Counted from the first letter of the stretch, positions 9,018 through 18,264 are shown. The stretch is DNA of 64,000 bases from Acaudatibacter sp050729515 (GCA_050729515.1 JBOHLG010000008.1:50564-114563), one strand, 5' to 3'. Made by a program: numbers and translations. The notes: a model not told the origin generated them from the sequence alone.

Positions 9018-9023
9018 GACCCC

Positions 9024-9503
9024 ATGGAGACCGGCGCGCTCGCCCCAAAGATCGACCTCCCGTCCATGGAGGAGAGACTGGACGAACTGGCCGACGATTT
9101 TGAAATGCTGGGCGACTGGGAGGCCCGGTATCGTCACTTGATTGATCTGGGCCGATCGCTTCCCTCGCTCTCAGACGAGGAGCGCAGCGAAGCCAACAAG
9201 GTCAGGGGCTGCGCCAGTCAGGTCTGGCTGATCAGCAGGACCGAGGGCGGACGGCTGTGCTTCCGAGGCGACAGCGACGCCCATATCGTCAGGGGCCTCA
9301 TCGCCCTTCTCCTCGGCCTTTACGATGCGCGAACGAGCGCCGAGGTCCTCGCCTTCGACGCGCCCGCCGCCTTCGGCCGGCTGGGCCTGGTCGAAGCCCT
9401 TTCCCGCCAGAGAGCCAACGGGCTCTTCTCGATGGTGGCGAGGATCCGTTCCGAGGCTCAGGCCGCGGCGGCGGAAGGGGCGAGTTCCACCGGGGCGTCA
9501 TAG
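9024..9503 (+). CDS. sufE: SufE sulfur acceptor for Fe-S assembly
   Basis: A 159-aa SufE protein. SufE takes persulfide sulfur from the cysteine desulfurase SufS and passes it to the SufBCD scaffold. The active Cys63 lies in the family motif VRGCASQVWL. The preceding LSDEERSEANKV and the following GDSDAHIVRGLIALLLGLY are also typical. The remaining suf genes are not here, which is common in alphaproteobacteria where a stand-alone sufE exists. The 3' end overlaps the convergent PAS gene by 46 nt. Confidence 0.92.
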   Translation: METGALAPKIDLPSMEERLDELADDFEMLGDWEARYRHLIDLGRSLPSLSDEERSEANKVRGCASQVWLISRTEGGRLCFRGDSDAHIVRGLIALLLGLYDARTSAEVLAFDAPAAFGRLGLVEALSRQRANGLFSMVARIRSEAQAAAAEGASSTGAS

Positions 9504-9934
9504 CCCAGGATCATGACGAGCCGTCCATCCTCGTCCACCAGCGGAAGGCGGATCCACAAGACCGTCATGCGAGATCCCCCGCGCCAGGCGAGGCTGTGGC
9601 AGCCGGCGGCGGGTCGCAGGGTGTCCACCAGTCCGTTCAGTTCGCCGCGCCAATAGGCCGCGCCCTCTTCGCCATAGACCTCCTCGAGCCGTTTGCCGGT
9701 GATCTCCCGGCCAAAGAGATCGCGAAGGCCCGTGCCGGCGAGCCGGACGCGGAAATCCCCGGTCGCGGAGTTGAAATCGAGCAGGCTGACGTTGGGCAGC
9801 AGGCGCCGAAAGCCCGCCGGATGAATGTCGCAACGGGACGGCGGCCGTCCTTGCGACCGCGCCCCGCGCCAGTAGGCGTAGAGTTCCTGGTGCGCCCTTG
9901 CTGCGTCGGCTGTCGAGCCGATCTGTACGCTCAT
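9458..9934 (-). CDS. PAS-domain protein (PAS_5 type)
   Basis: A 158-aa single-domain protein. It resembles the alphaproteobacterial PAS_5 family: ELYAYWRGAR near the N-terminus, a FRVRLAGTGLRDLFGREITGK central strand-helix, and a C-terminal sensory strand ending LPLVDEDGRLVMILGYD. It has no output domain, so it may sense a ligand or partner for another protein. The ATG at 9934 is used because the upstream extension is low-complexity and overlaps the promoter region. It converges with sufE. Confidence 0.8.
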   Translation of the reverse strand: MSVQIGSTADAARAHQELYAYWRGARSQGRPPSRCDIHPAGFRRLLPNVSLLDFNSATGDFRVRLAGTGLRDLFGREITGKRLEEVYGEEGAAYWRGELNGLVDTLRPAAGCHSLAWRGGSRMTVLWIRLPLVDEDGRLVMILGYDAPVELAPSAAAA

Positions 9935-10050
9935 GACCGGATTCCCGAACAACCCCTTGGAATCACGAAGGTTCAAATATGACGCATTCAGCCCTTCGGG
10001 AAAAGAGCGCCCGTCGCTTCGGAAAGCTGATGGGGCTCCTCGCCCCCGGT

Positions 10051-10470
10051 CTAGCGGCGCTTGCGGGCGGCCTGACGTCCCCCCTGGCCCAGACCCATCT
10101 GCTTGGCCAAATCCGAGCGCGCCTTGGCGTAGTTCGGCGCGACCATCGGATAATCCTTGGGGAGGCCCCACTTGGCCCGGTAATCCTCAGGACTCATGTT
10201 GTACTTCGTCCGGAGGTGTCGCTTCAGAGACTTGAATTTCCGGCCATCTTCCAGGCAGACGAGGTAGTCGGGCGTGATCGAGCGCCGTATCGGCACCGCC
10301 GGTTCCTTGGGCGCGGCCTCGACGGCGTCAGCGCCTGAAGATACCGAATTGAGCGCCCGGTGGACGCTTTGGATCAGTGCGGGGAGGTCCGTCGTGGAGA
10401 TGGTGTTCTTCTCCACATAGGAGGCGACGATCTCCGCCGTCATCTCGATGAGGTCCACTTTGTCATCCAT
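10051..10470 (-). CDS. mucR: MucR/Ros-family transcriptional regulator
   Basis: A 139-aa DNA-binding regulator of the Ros/MucR family, which controls exopolysaccharide, motility and cell-cycle genes in alphaproteobacteria. The family core (KSLKRHLRTKYNMSPEDYRA, then KWGLPKDYPMVAPNYAKARS) is intact at about residues 80-125. The zinc site differs from Ros: the pattern is CLEDGRKF, with Asp replacing the second Cys, and RHLRTKY replaces the usual His-containing end. Family members that fold without zinc are known. About 245 nt of non-coding DNA precede it, room for autoregulation. Confidence 0.93.
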   Translation of the reverse strand: MDDKVDLIEMTAEIVASYVEKNTISTTDLPALIQSVHRALNSVSSGADAVEAAPKEPAVPIRRSITPDYLVCLEDGRKFKSLKRHLRTKYNMSPEDYRAKWGLPKDYPMVAPNYAKARSDLAKQMGLGQGGRQAARKRR

Positions 10471-10715
10471 GTCGTTGTTCTTTCTAAATGCAGGCCCACT
10501 GATTTAAGCGTGATCGGCTGCGAGGTTCAGTCGTGCGTTCTTACGGGACTGACGCGAAGACGCAAGACGTGATTCCGCGTTTTCGACAATGAAGTCGTGG
10601 GAAAGTCTTGGGCGCTCCGGAGTCCCACGGAAGCCGCGTCTCATTCCTTAATGCGCCCGCTCGGCATTGCGCAGCAGGCGATGGCTGTTTGAGGAGCTGC
10701 GCTTCGATCGGCGGC

Positions 10716-11942
10716 TCAGTCGTCGAAGTCCGAGGCGAAGGCGAGCAGGGCCGAACGTTCCGGGGTGGAGAAAGCGTCGATGACGCTTTCGTCGCCCGAT
10801 CGGATCGCCTCCAGGAGCGCGGGGCTCATGGCCGAAGAGAGCGACCAGTTCCAATAGCGCAGGACAGTCTGGGCCCGGTCGACGGCGATGGCGTCAAAGG
10901 CGACCACGACGCGCTCGAAATCCGGAGCCAGAGCGCCATCCGCGCCCATTTCGGGCCGGCGCATCGCACGCCAAAGCTCGACGAGCGAACGCCTCTGAAG
11001 GCCCGTGGCCTTGCACAGGATGGCCATCGGCTCGCCCCCCGGATCGGCGACGATCTTGGCCGCGGTCATCGGCTTGATGCCGGCGAGGAAGGCGATCTCC
11101 TTGAGCACCTGCGGGGTCATGCCGGCTTCGGCCGCCGCGACCGCTTCGTCGAGGCTGTCGTAGGGGCTGCGCTCGATGGCGGCTCGATTGCGCTGGCGCC
11201 TCTCGATGAACTGCAGCGCCTTTCGCGAAGCGGCGTCGCGCCAGCCCTCGGCGGCGGCGAGCGGAAAGACGTCGGCGGTGATGTCCTGAAGGACCTCCCG
11301 CGAGACGGCGAAGCGCTGGAGGATGACCTTGCGCGCGGCCGCGTCGGCCCACCAGAAGAGAACATAAGCCTGGCTGGGGCGAAGCTCGGCCCGCTTCAGC
11401 AGGGGAGCGACGAGCTGGAGATGGCTGCGGCTCATCATCACCACCGCCTCCAGGGCCGGGTGGGAGAGCCGCGCCTCGGCGTTTCGCAATACGGCCTCCA
11501 CGACCTGCAATTCGCCGGTGAGGACCAAGGCTTCGGAGACCGGCTCGGTGAGCCCGCGCCTCTGGGCGATGAGCAGGCGGTGAGGGGGTCCGGCGGCGCG
11601 AATGCAGTCGATGAGATCACACTCGCCGAGCGAGGTCGCATCGACAAGCAGGGGAGTGGCGATCTCGATGTCGTCGCGAAGGAGGAGTCGGGCGAGGAGT
11701 GAGGGAATGTCGGCGAGGCCGGAGACGCGCCGGGCGACCCGCAGCCGCTCCATCGGGTCCGCCTCGCGCAAGAGATCGACCAGCACGTCGGAGGTAACCG
11801 CGCGTTCGAAGGCGTTGACCCGGCTGGAGGGCAAACTCACGACGTCGGCGAGCCTCTTGATGAGAGCGACGCGCGCGCGGCTGGGCGCCGGCGATTCGCT
11901 CGCGGGCGGCGGAAGTTCGGCCTGCTCGGCGGTGTTGCTCAT
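10716..11942 (-). CDS. DUF2336 domain protein
   Basis: A 408-aa alpha-helical, HEAT-like protein of the DUF2336 family, common in Caulobacter, Methylobacterium and relatives. The N-terminal 30 residues are Pro/Ser-rich and probably disordered. The rest is amphipathic helices with repeating patterns such as RLRVARRVSGLADIPSLLARLL and EAVLRNAEARLSHPALEAV. No catalytic motif is visible. The family function is not established. HEAT-like folds usually mean protein-protein contacts. It is a single gene with its own upstream region (11943-12062). Confidence 0.85.
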   Translation of the reverse strand: MSNTAEQAELPPPASESPAPSRARVALIKRLADVVSLPSSRVNAFERAVTSDVLVDLLREADPMERLRVARRVSGLADIPSLLARLLLRDDIEIATPLLVDATSLGECDLIDCIRAAGPPHRLLIAQRRGLTEPVSEALVLTGELQVVEAVLRNAEARLSHPALEAVVMMSRSHLQLVAPLLKRAELRPSQAYVLFWWADAAARKVILQRFAVSREVLQDITADVFPLAAAEGWRDAASRKALQFIERRQRNRAAIERSPYDSLDEAVAAAEAGMTPQVLKEIAFLAGIKPMTAAKIVADPGGEPMAILCKATGLQRRSLVELWRAMRRPEMGADGALAPDFERVVVAFDAIAVDRAQTVLRYWNWSLSSAMSPALLEAIRSGDESVIDAFSTPERSALLAFASDFDD

Positions 11943-12062
11943 GGAAGGGCGCCCGCGCTGCCAAAGTGCGCGCGAAGCAGCATCTCAACAAAGACGCCTT
12001 AACCAGGTGTTGCTCTAGCGACTGCGGCGCGGCGAATTCGAAGAACTTTAGTTCCGGGCGAT

Positions 12063-12947
12063 CTATTCGAACTCCGGCGCGGACCAGTTGGGAAACAGAT
12101 CGGGAAGGTCGCTCGAGACCCGGTTCGGCCAGCTCGCCTTGCGCTTTTCGAGGAAGGCGGCGACGCCTTCGCGCGTGTCGCCGGAGCGGCCGCGCTCCTG
12201 GATTCCCCTGCTGTCGGCGCGATGCGCGATCATAGGATGGGCCGCGCCGGCCATGCGCCAGAGCATCTGGCGAGTGAGCGCGATCGAGACCGGAGCGGCG
12301 TTGTCGATGATTTCTCTGGCCAGATCCCTGGCGGCGGCGAGCAGGTCGGCCGGCTCATGGATCGAGCGCACCAAGCCGCGATCGAGCGCCTCGGCGGCGG
12401 CAAAGACTCGGCCCGTGTAGCACCACTCCAAAGCTGTCTGCAGGCCCACGAGCCTTGGCAGGAACCACGACGAGGCCGCTTCGGGGGTGATGCCCCGGCG
12501 CGCGAAGACGAAGCCGAAACGCGCCGCACTCGAGGCCAGGCGGACATCCATGGCGAGCTGCATGGTGACCCCGACGCCCACCGCCGCTCCGTTTACGGCC
12601 GCGATCACAGGCTTGAGGGAATCAAAGATGCGCAAGGTGAGGCGCCCTCCGCCGTCGCGCTCGATCCCGTTGACCCTGAGGGGCTTCCGGTTGGGATCGG
12701 TCCTCGCGTCGCGATCGAAGGTCCGCGCCCCCGCCGAGAGGTCCGCTCCGGCGCAGAAGGCCCTGCCCGCGCCGGTGACGATCACTGCGCCCACCGCGTC
12801 GTCGGCGTCGGTGAGGTCGAAGGCGGCAATGAGATCGCTCATCATCGCTGCGGTGAAGGCGTTGAGCTTTTCGGGCCGGTTGAGGGTGATCGTCGCGATC
12901 CCGTCGCGAACGTCATAGAGGATGGTCTCGAACGCCCTGCCGCCCAT
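12063..12947 (-). CDS. enoyl-CoA hydratase/isomerase family protein
   Basis: A 294-aa crotonase-fold enzyme acting on acyl-CoA. The CoA/oxyanion-hole strand is GRAFCAGADLSAG. The second motif, AAVNGAAVGVGVTMQLAMD, lacks the first catalytic Glu of true hydratases, whereas GITPEAASSWFLPRLVG keeps the Glu seen in delta3-enoyl-CoA isomerase-like members. An isomerase or other crotonase reaction is therefore as likely as hydration. The ATG at 12947 (MGGRAFETILYDV) fits the family. The longer extension runs towards the divergent GMC gene. The location points to use of an acyl-CoA made by the nearby ligase. Confidence 0.87.
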   Translation of the reverse strand: MGGRAFETILYDVRDGIATITLNRPEKLNAFTAAMMSDLIAAFDLTDADDAVGAVIVTGAGRAFCAGADLSAGARTFDRDARTDPNRKPLRVNGIERDGGGRLTLRIFDSLKPVIAAVNGAAVGVGVTMQLAMDVRLASSAARFGFVFARRGITPEAASSWFLPRLVGLQTALEWCYTGRVFAAAEALDRGLVRSIHEPADLLAAARDLAREIIDNAAPVSIALTRQMLWRMAGAAHPMIAHRADSRGIQERGRSGDTREGVAAFLEKRKASWPNRVSSDLPDLFPNWSAPEFE

Positions 12948-13035
12948 CGCTCGTTCGTCCCTTTGCGCCCCAAGGTGAAGGGCGATAACACAGCCTGGGC
13001 GTGAGGGCGATCCGCTCCGGAAGAGGAGCCATGCG

Positions 13036-14733
13036 ATGGCGACGAAGGAAAATGCGTCTGAAGGCGGGAGCGAGCTCATCGCCGACTATGTCATCGTCGG
13101 CGCCGGTTCAGCCGGCTGCGTGCTCGCCAATCGTCTCTCGGCCGACGCGCGCAACCGGGTGATCCTCATCGAGGCCGGCGGCGACGACCGTCCGAGCCGG
13201 AACCCCTCGCAGTTCGTCTCGAACCTCATGATCCACGTGCCGGTGGGCTATTCCTCGACGCTCAAGGATCCGAAGGTCAACTGGCTCTACCCCACCGAGG
13301 CCGACCCGGGCACGCTGGGCCGCACCCATGTCTGGCCGCGCGGAAAGGTGCTTGGCGGCTCCTCCTCCATCAACGGCCTGCTCTACGTCCGCGGCCAGAG
13401 GGCGGATTACGATGGCTGGCGCCAGCTCGGCTGCGCGGGATGGGGTTGGGAGGATGTCCGGCCCTACTTCCTGCGCGCCGAACATCAGGAACGGGGGGCG
13501 GACGAGCACCATGCCGTCGGCGGGCCGCTCAACGTCTCGGACGTCACCCAGACCCATGTCGTTTCCGATGCGGTGATCGAGGCCTGTGTCGAGGCGGGCC
13601 TGCCGCGCAATCCCGACATCAACGGAGCCGACCAGGAAGGGGTCGGCTACTACCAGCTGACGGTCAGGAAGGGCAGGCGGTGTTCGGCCGCCGTCGCCTA
13701 TCTGCATCCGGCCCTGGCGCGGCCCAATCTGCGCTTGCTCACCCATGCGCTCGCCGAGAAGGTGGTGTTCGAGGGCGCGCGGGCCGTCGGCGTCGCCTTC
13801 CGCCAAGGGGGACGACGCCTCGTCGCCAGGGCCGGTCGCGAGGTGATCCTCGCCGGCGGCGCGATCAATTCTCCCCAGCTTCTCCAGCTCTCCGGCATCG
13901 GTCCAGGCGCTGCGCTCGCCGAGTCCGGGATCGGCGTCCTTCGCGACCTTGCGGCCGTCGGCGAGAACCTCCAAGACCACTATGTCGTCCCCACTACGTT
14001 TCGGCTGAGGGCCGGCACGGTATCGGTGAACGAGCTCACCCGAGGCGTGCGGTTCCTCGGCGAGACCGTGAAATATCTGTTGGCGCGCAAGGGTCTGCTC
14101 ACCCTCTCGGCGGCCCACATCGCCGCCTTCTGCAAGTCCAGGCCCGACCTTTCCGGCCCTGACATCCAGTTCCACATCCTGCCGGCGACGTTCGACGCGG
14201 CGCTCCTCGTCCAGCAGAAGATGGTCCTCGAAAAGGAGCCCGGGCTCACTATCGCCCCGTGCCAGATCCGGCCCGAAAGCCGAGGCCGGATCGTCATCCG
14301 TTCGGCCGACCCGGCGGAGTACCCCTCGATTGCGCCCGGCTATCTCTCCGATCCGCTCGACCAGGAGGTGATCGTCGCGGCGCTCAAGTGGGCGAGGCGC
14401 ATCGCCTCCCAGCCCTCGCTCGACCGCTGGATCGACCACGAGCTCCTGCCCGGTCCGGCCGCGGAGTCCGACGAGGCGCTCCTCGGCTTCGCCCGGATGG
14501 CCGGCTCGACCATCTATCACCCGGTGGGGACCTGCCGCATGGGCGGCGACGAGGGCTCGGTGGTGGATCCGGAGCTGAAGGTGAGGGGCGTTGAGGGCCT
14601 CAGGGTAGTCGACGCCTCGATCATGCCAAGGCTCATCTCGGGCAACACCAACGCCCCGACGATCATGATCGCGGAGAAAGCGGCCGACCTCATCGCGGCG
14701 TCGGCTGGCGCCCGCCAGACGGCGGCGGCGTGA
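13036..14733 (+). CDS. GMC oxidoreductase (choline/alcohol dehydrogenase type)
   Basis: A 565-aa FAD enzyme of the glucose-methanol-choline family, closest in pattern to AlkJ/BetA-type dehydrogenases that oxidise primary alcohols. The FAD-binding motif is VIVGAGSAGCVLANRL at residues 19-34. The GMC signature is WPRGKVLGGSSSINGLLYVR. The catalytic His is in YHPVGTCRMG, and the C-terminal FAD contact is NTNAPTIMIAEKAADLI. A good GAGGAG ribosome site lies 7 nt before the ATG. The stop overlaps the acyl-CoA ligase start (TGATG). The gene order suggests alcohol oxidation feeding a CoA ligase. Confidence 0.93.
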   Translation: MATKENASEGGSELIADYVIVGAGSAGCVLANRLSADARNRVILIEAGGDDRPSRNPSQFVSNLMIHVPVGYSSTLKDPKVNWLYPTEADPGTLGRTHVWPRGKVLGGSSSINGLLYVRGQRADYDGWRQLGCAGWGWEDVRPYFLRAEHQERGADEHHAVGGPLNVSDVTQTHVVSDAVIEACVEAGLPRNPDINGADQEGVGYYQLTVRKGRRCSAAVAYLHPALARPNLRLLTHALAEKVVFEGARAVGVAFRQGGRRLVARAGREVILAGGAINSPQLLQLSGIGPGAALAESGIGVLRDLAAVGENLQDHYVVPTTFRLRAGTVSVNELTRGVRFLGETVKYLLARKGLLTLSAAHIAAFCKSRPDLSGPDIQFHILPATFDAALLVQQKMVLEKEPGLTIAPCQIRPESRGRIVIRSADPAEYPSIAPGYLSDPLDQEVIVAALKWARRIASQPSLDRWIDHELLPGPAAESDEALLGFARMAGSTIYHPVGTCRMGGDEGSVVDPELKVRGVEGLRVVDASIMPRLISGNTNAPTIMIAEKAADLIAASAGARQTAAA

Positions 14734-16280
14734 TGCACCCATCCGGGCACGCCAAGACCCATCCGGAGAAGCCCGCCTGGATCATGGCCGCCTCGGGCGA
14801 AACCGTCACCTACGGCGAACTCGAAGAGCGCTCCAACCAGGGGGCGCATCTCTTCAGAAGCCTCGGCATCGGTACGGGCGCGGCGGTCGCCTTCTTCTGC
14901 GACAACAGCCCGAGGTATTACGAACTCCTCTGGGCCGCCCAGCGCTCGGGACTGCGGTTCACCTGCATTTCCTCGAAGTTGACCGCCGGGGAGGCGCAGT
15001 ACATCGTCGGCGACTGCGGCGCCAAAGCTCTGGTCGCCTCGGCTGGGGTCGCGGAGACGGCCGTGGAGCTCGCCGCCGAGCTGAAGAGCCTTCCGCTCTT
15101 CATGGTCGATGGCGCGCACGGCCCCTACGTCTCGTTCGAAAAGGCGCGCGCGGCCCATCCAACGACGCCGATCGCCGATGAGTGCGCGGGCGGGGCGATG
15201 CTCTATTCCTCCGGCACCACCGGCCGGCCCAAGGGGGTCAAGCGCGCCGGAGCCGCCGCGGGGCCTCAGCCGCTCGGCGGGCCCAATCCGCTCTCCATGC
15301 TCGGCCAGGCGCTCTACGGCATGGATTTCGAGACGATCTATCTTTCGCCAGCCCCCCTCTATCACGCCGCTCCGCTCGGCTGGTCAATGGCCGTCCAGGC
15401 GCTCGGCGGTACGGTGGTGATGATGGAGCGGTTCGATGCCGAGGCCGCGCTCGCCGCGATCGAGAAATACCACGTGACCTGCGCCCAATGGGTGCCGACC
15501 CACTTCGTGAGGATGCTGAAGCTCCCTAAAGACACGCGGGAACGCTACGACCTCTCCACGCTCAAGAGCGTCTTCCACGCCGCCGCGCCGTGCCCGATCC
15601 CGATCAAGGAGGAGATGATCGCCTGGTGGGGCCCGATCATCCACGAGTACTACGCTGGCACCGAAGGCAACGGCTTCTGCGTGATCAACTCCGAGGAGTG
15701 GCTGAAGAAGAAGGGCTCGGTCGGCCGCTCGCTCACCGCTCAGGTCAAGATCTGCGACGAGGCGGAAGACGAGCTCCCGGCGCGCGCCGAAGGGACCGTC
15801 TTCTTCGCCGGCGGCGGCGAGTTCGAGTATCACAACAGTCCCGAGAAAACCGCCGAGAGCCGCAACAAGCACGGCTGGACGACGCTCGGCGATGTCGGCT
15901 GGCTCGACGAGGACGGCTTCCTCTACCTCACCGACCGCAAGAGTTTCATGATCATCTCCGGAGGGGTGAACATCTATCCCCAGGAGATCGAGAACCTCCT
16001 CATCACCCATCCGAAGATCGCCGATGCGGCAGTGGTGGGCGCCCCCAACGAGGACATGGGCGAGGAAGTGGTCGCGGTCGTCCAGCCGGCCGACTGGAGC
16101 GAGGCGGGAGAGGCCTTGGCGGCGGAGATCATCGCCTTTTGCCGGGCCAATCTCTCCCACATCAAGATGCCGCGCCGGGTCGAGTTCATGGAGGAGCTTC
16201 CGCGTCACGCCACGGGCAAGCTCTACAAGCGCCTGATCCGCGACGCCTATTGGGGCACGGAAGGCTCGAAGATCGTCTAA
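14733..16280 (+). CDS. AMP-forming acyl-CoA synthetase
   Basis: A 515-aa member of the ANL superfamily that activates a carboxylate to its CoA thioester. The P-loop motif is MLYSSGTTGRPKGVK. The A5 motif is EYYAGTEGNG, A7/A8 is TLGDVGWLDEDGFLYLTDRK, and the catalytic Lys near the end is in HATGKLYKRLI. The ATG at 14733 overlaps the preceding GMC stop by 1 nt. A GTG at 14730 is the alternative. Coupling to the alcohol dehydrogenase and closeness to MaoC and crotonase genes suggest an alcohol/acid degradation route of unknown substrate. Confidence 0.92.
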   Translation: MHPSGHAKTHPEKPAWIMAASGETVTYGELEERSNQGAHLFRSLGIGTGAAVAFFCDNSPRYYELLWAAQRSGLRFTCISSKLTAGEAQYIVGDCGAKALVASAGVAETAVELAAELKSLPLFMVDGAHGPYVSFEKARAAHPTTPIADECAGGAMLYSSGTTGRPKGVKRAGAAAGPQPLGGPNPLSMLGQALYGMDFETIYLSPAPLYHAAPLGWSMAVQALGGTVVMMERFDAEAALAAIEKYHVTCAQWVPTHFVRMLKLPKDTRERYDLSTLKSVFHAAAPCPIPIKEEMIAWWGPIIHEYYAGTEGNGFCVINSEEWLKKKGSVGRSLTAQVKICDEAEDELPARAEGTVFFAGGGEFEYHNSPEKTAESRNKHGWTTLGDVGWLDEDGFLYLTDRKSFMIISGGVNIYPQEIENLLITHPKIADAAVVGAPNEDMGEEVVAVVQPADWSEAGEALAAEIIAFCRANLSHIKMPRRVEFMEELPRHATGKLYKRLIRDAYWGTEGSKIV

Positions 16281-16310
16281 GCCCGTGGGCGCTGGGACGA
16301 ACTGGACCGC

Positions 16311-16754
16311 CTAGGGCGCGCCGGCCCTGACCCATTCCTGGGTCTTGCAGAGGGGCTTGACGATGCAGCCCTGGAGCTCGAGCCGACCGTCCGGCCGAAG
16401 CCAGGCCGACCCATGGTAGGTGTTCCCGCTGTTGGGATCGTAGACCCAGCCTGCCGACCAGCGACCCGGTCCCGCCGGGAAGAGCCGAAGGACCATGAGA
16501 TCCAGGATCGGCCGCGCGCGCAGGGCGGGATCGCGGTTGCGCAGATCCTTCTGAGCGGGATTGGCGGCGAGCATGGGAGAGCCGGCGACATAGCCGCAGA
16601 TGGCGGCTCCGCAGGCCTCGATCCGGACCAGGCCTCCACGAACCGGCGTTCGCCACAGTCCCAGCACCCGCGCCCCCGGGTGGGCGTGCGCGCCTGCGCC
16701 GAGAAGGACGGCGGCCGCCAGGACGGCTGCTCCCGCGGCGATCCCGGATCTCAT
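16311..16754 (-). CDS. secreted DUF2147 protein
   Basis: A 147-aa protein with a signal peptide (cleavage near AGAHA, about residue 24) and the DUF2147 domain. Family features are GLWRTPVRGGLVRIEACGAAICG, DLRNRDPALRARPILDL and the C-terminal GCIVKPLCKTQEWVR. Two Cys pairs (CGAAIC and GCIVKPLC) are likely disulfides in the periplasm. The function of DUF2147 is not established. It is antisense to its neighbours and sits in the middle of the catabolic block with no evident role in it. Confidence 0.88.
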   Translation of the reverse strand: MRSGIAAGAAVLAAAVLLGAGAHAHPGARVLGLWRTPVRGGLVRIEACGAAICGYVAGSPMLAANPAQKDLRNRDPALRARPILDLMVLRLFPAGPGRWSAGWVYDPNSGNTYHGSAWLRPDGRLELQGCIVKPLCKTQEWVRAGAP

Positions 16755-16829
16755 CTCGAGCCCTCTTCGTTAGACGGCCGCTTGGAAAGGCGAACCACGC
16801 CAGCTATGCCGTCGCCAGCGGTGACGGAC

Positions 16830-16836
16830 AAGGAGG
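16830..16836 (+). promoter_or_regulatory. strong ribosome binding site of the MaoC gene
   Basis: AAGGAGG lies 7 nt before the ATG at 16844. It is a full match to the anti-Shine-Dalgarno core and fixes the start of the MaoC-like gene. Confidence 0.75.
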
Positions 16837-16843
16837 CGAGGCG

Positions 16844-17293
16844 ATGGCCAGTGTCGAACTGAAGGATGTGCCCTCGATGGTGGGCCAGGAGACCGGGGTC
16901 TCCGACTGGCTCCAGATCACCCAGGAGCGGGTGAACCAGTTCGCCGAGGCCACCGGCGATCACCAATGGATCCACGTCGATGTGGAGCGGGCCAGGCGCG
17001 AGATCGGCGGACCGATCGCCCACGGCTATCTCACCCTCTCCCTCATCCCGTTCCTTTCCGCGGGCCTGATGAACGTCACCGGCGTGACCCGCGGGATCAA
17101 CTACGGCTCGGACCGGGTGCGCTTCACCAGCATGGTGAGGGTGGGCAAGCGGGTGCGCCTGCGCCAGAAACTGATCGGCGCGGAGCCCAAGTCTGGAGGC
17201 CTGCAGATCAAGAACCAGTGCACCCTTGAGATCGAGGGCGAGGAGCGGCCCGCGTGCGTCGCCGAGACGATCAGCGTCCTCTACGGCGCCTGA
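16844..17293 (+). CDS. MaoC-family (R)-enoyl-CoA hydratase
   Basis: A 149-aa hot-dog-fold hydratase of the MaoC/PhaJ type that hydrates trans-2-enoyl-CoA to (R)-3-hydroxyacyl-CoA. The hydratase-2 catalytic pair is visible in ATGDHQWIHVD (Asp and His, about residues 41-51), followed by GGPIAHGYLTLSL. The C-terminus overlaps the convergent protease gene by 13 nt. The neighbouring ligase and crotonase are consistent with a beta-oxidation-like route or with supply of PHA monomers. Confidence 0.9.
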   Translation: MASVELKDVPSMVGQETGVSDWLQITQERVNQFAEATGDHQWIHVDVERARREIGGPIAHGYLTLSLIPFLSAGLMNVTGVTRGINYGSDRVRFTSMVRVGKRVRLRQKLIGAEPKSGGLQIKNQCTLEIEGEERPACVAETISVLYGA

Positions 17294-18177
17294 TTTGCGG
17301 CCCGGGGAGAAAGCCGGCTCCGGGCCGAGACCGACGCGGAGTACGAGGGGCCCGATGTCGGCGGCGATGAGGCGGAGGCGAGCCTCGGCGGCATTCCGAG
17401 AACGGGCCCGTCCAGTTGCGCCAGGGTGTCGCGGATGAATCTCCCCTCGGTCACGATGCCGATGCCGAGGTTCTGATGGTCGTACTCGACCTCCTGGGTG
17501 AGGAGGCCGGCGACGAGCGGCCCCGATCGGTTCGCCTGGAGCCCCTCGTTCGAGGTCTCCTCGAGGCCAGAGCCGGCGCCGAGCTTCGGATCGGGGTCGG
17601 CGGCGTAGACCGGGCCGCCGGAATTGCCGGGAAAGACCCGGAAGTCGAGCAGGAAGGTCGGAAACTCACTGGACGGTGCGAGCGGGTAGGAGGCGATCCG
17701 GCCCGATCGCAGGATCGGAAAGCCGGCGGAGTTGGACGAAAGCCCCTGGGGATAGCCCAGCGCCATCATCACCTCGCCGGGTTCGAGACCACGGGCGGTG
17801 AGATCCTGGTCATCGGCGATCCAGGTGAGCGGAATGGCGGCGCGCGCGAAGGCGCTCGGCGCCTTGACCGCGATCACAGCGACGTCGTGGTCCGGATTTT
17901 CCGTCCATAGCTCCCGACCGCCCTGGCGGATGGCGATCTTCTCTGGGGCGAAGCGCCACTCTCCGTCGGCGTCCTGGACGCGGAAGCCGATGGTCGCCTG
18001 GGTTCCCGGCATACCCTCGAAGACATGCTTGGCCGTGACAAGGACGGTCCTCGGCTGCCCGTCCGGTGAGGGATCGGAGACGAGGAATCCGGTGCCGACC
18101 GTGCGCGTTCCGCCGGGCAGAGGCTGGGCCACCTGAACGGTGGCGCTCATCAGATAGATCGAGAGATCGACAAGCAT
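17281..18177 (-). CDS. trypsin-like serine protease
   Basis: A 298-aa chymotrypsin-fold protease of the S1/DegP-like class, without a PDZ domain. The triad is visible: His in VLVTAKHVFEG (about residue 51), Asp in PDHDVAVIAVK (about 98) and Ser in FPGNSGGPVYA (about 187). There is no clear signal peptide. The N-terminus (MLVDLSIYLMSATVQVAQ) may act as an uncleaved anchor, or the true start may be the internal Met11, so localisation is open. The last 45 residues are Ser/Ala/Pro-rich and probably disordered. Confidence 0.85.
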   Translation of the reverse strand: MLVDLSIYLMSATVQVAQPLPGGTRTVGTGFLVSDPSPDGQPRTVLVTAKHVFEGMPGTQATIGFRVQDADGEWRFAPEKIAIRQGGRELWTENPDHDVAVIAVKAPSAFARAAIPLTWIADDQDLTARGLEPGEVMMALGYPQGLSSNSAGFPILRSGRIASYPLAPSSEFPTFLLDFRVFPGNSGGPVYAADPDPKLGAGSGLEETSNEGLQANRSGPLVAGLLTQEVEYDHQNLGIGIVTEGRFIRDTLAQLDGPVLGMPPRLASASSPPTSGPSYSASVSARSRLSPRAANQAP

Positions 18178-18243
18178 GGGCGCGCCCCTACGTCCGGGTG
18201 TGCGAATCTACCAGCAAAGTTTAATGATCGATTTGCAAGGTGA

Positions 18244-18264
18244 GCCCGCTTCTCACAAGCGGGC
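18244..18264. other. 8-bp hairpin in the divergent protease/SDR intergenic region
   Basis: GCCCGCTT and AAGCGGGC form a perfect 8-bp stem around a 5-nt loop, 42 nt before the SDR start. There is no T-run, so it is not a classical terminator. It would sit in the SDR 5' leader. A role is not shown. Confidence 0.35.

Noticed and set aside
13108..14742. 544-codon minus-strand frame over the GMC gene
   Set aside because: The plus-strand GMC has all family signatures; this is its complement.
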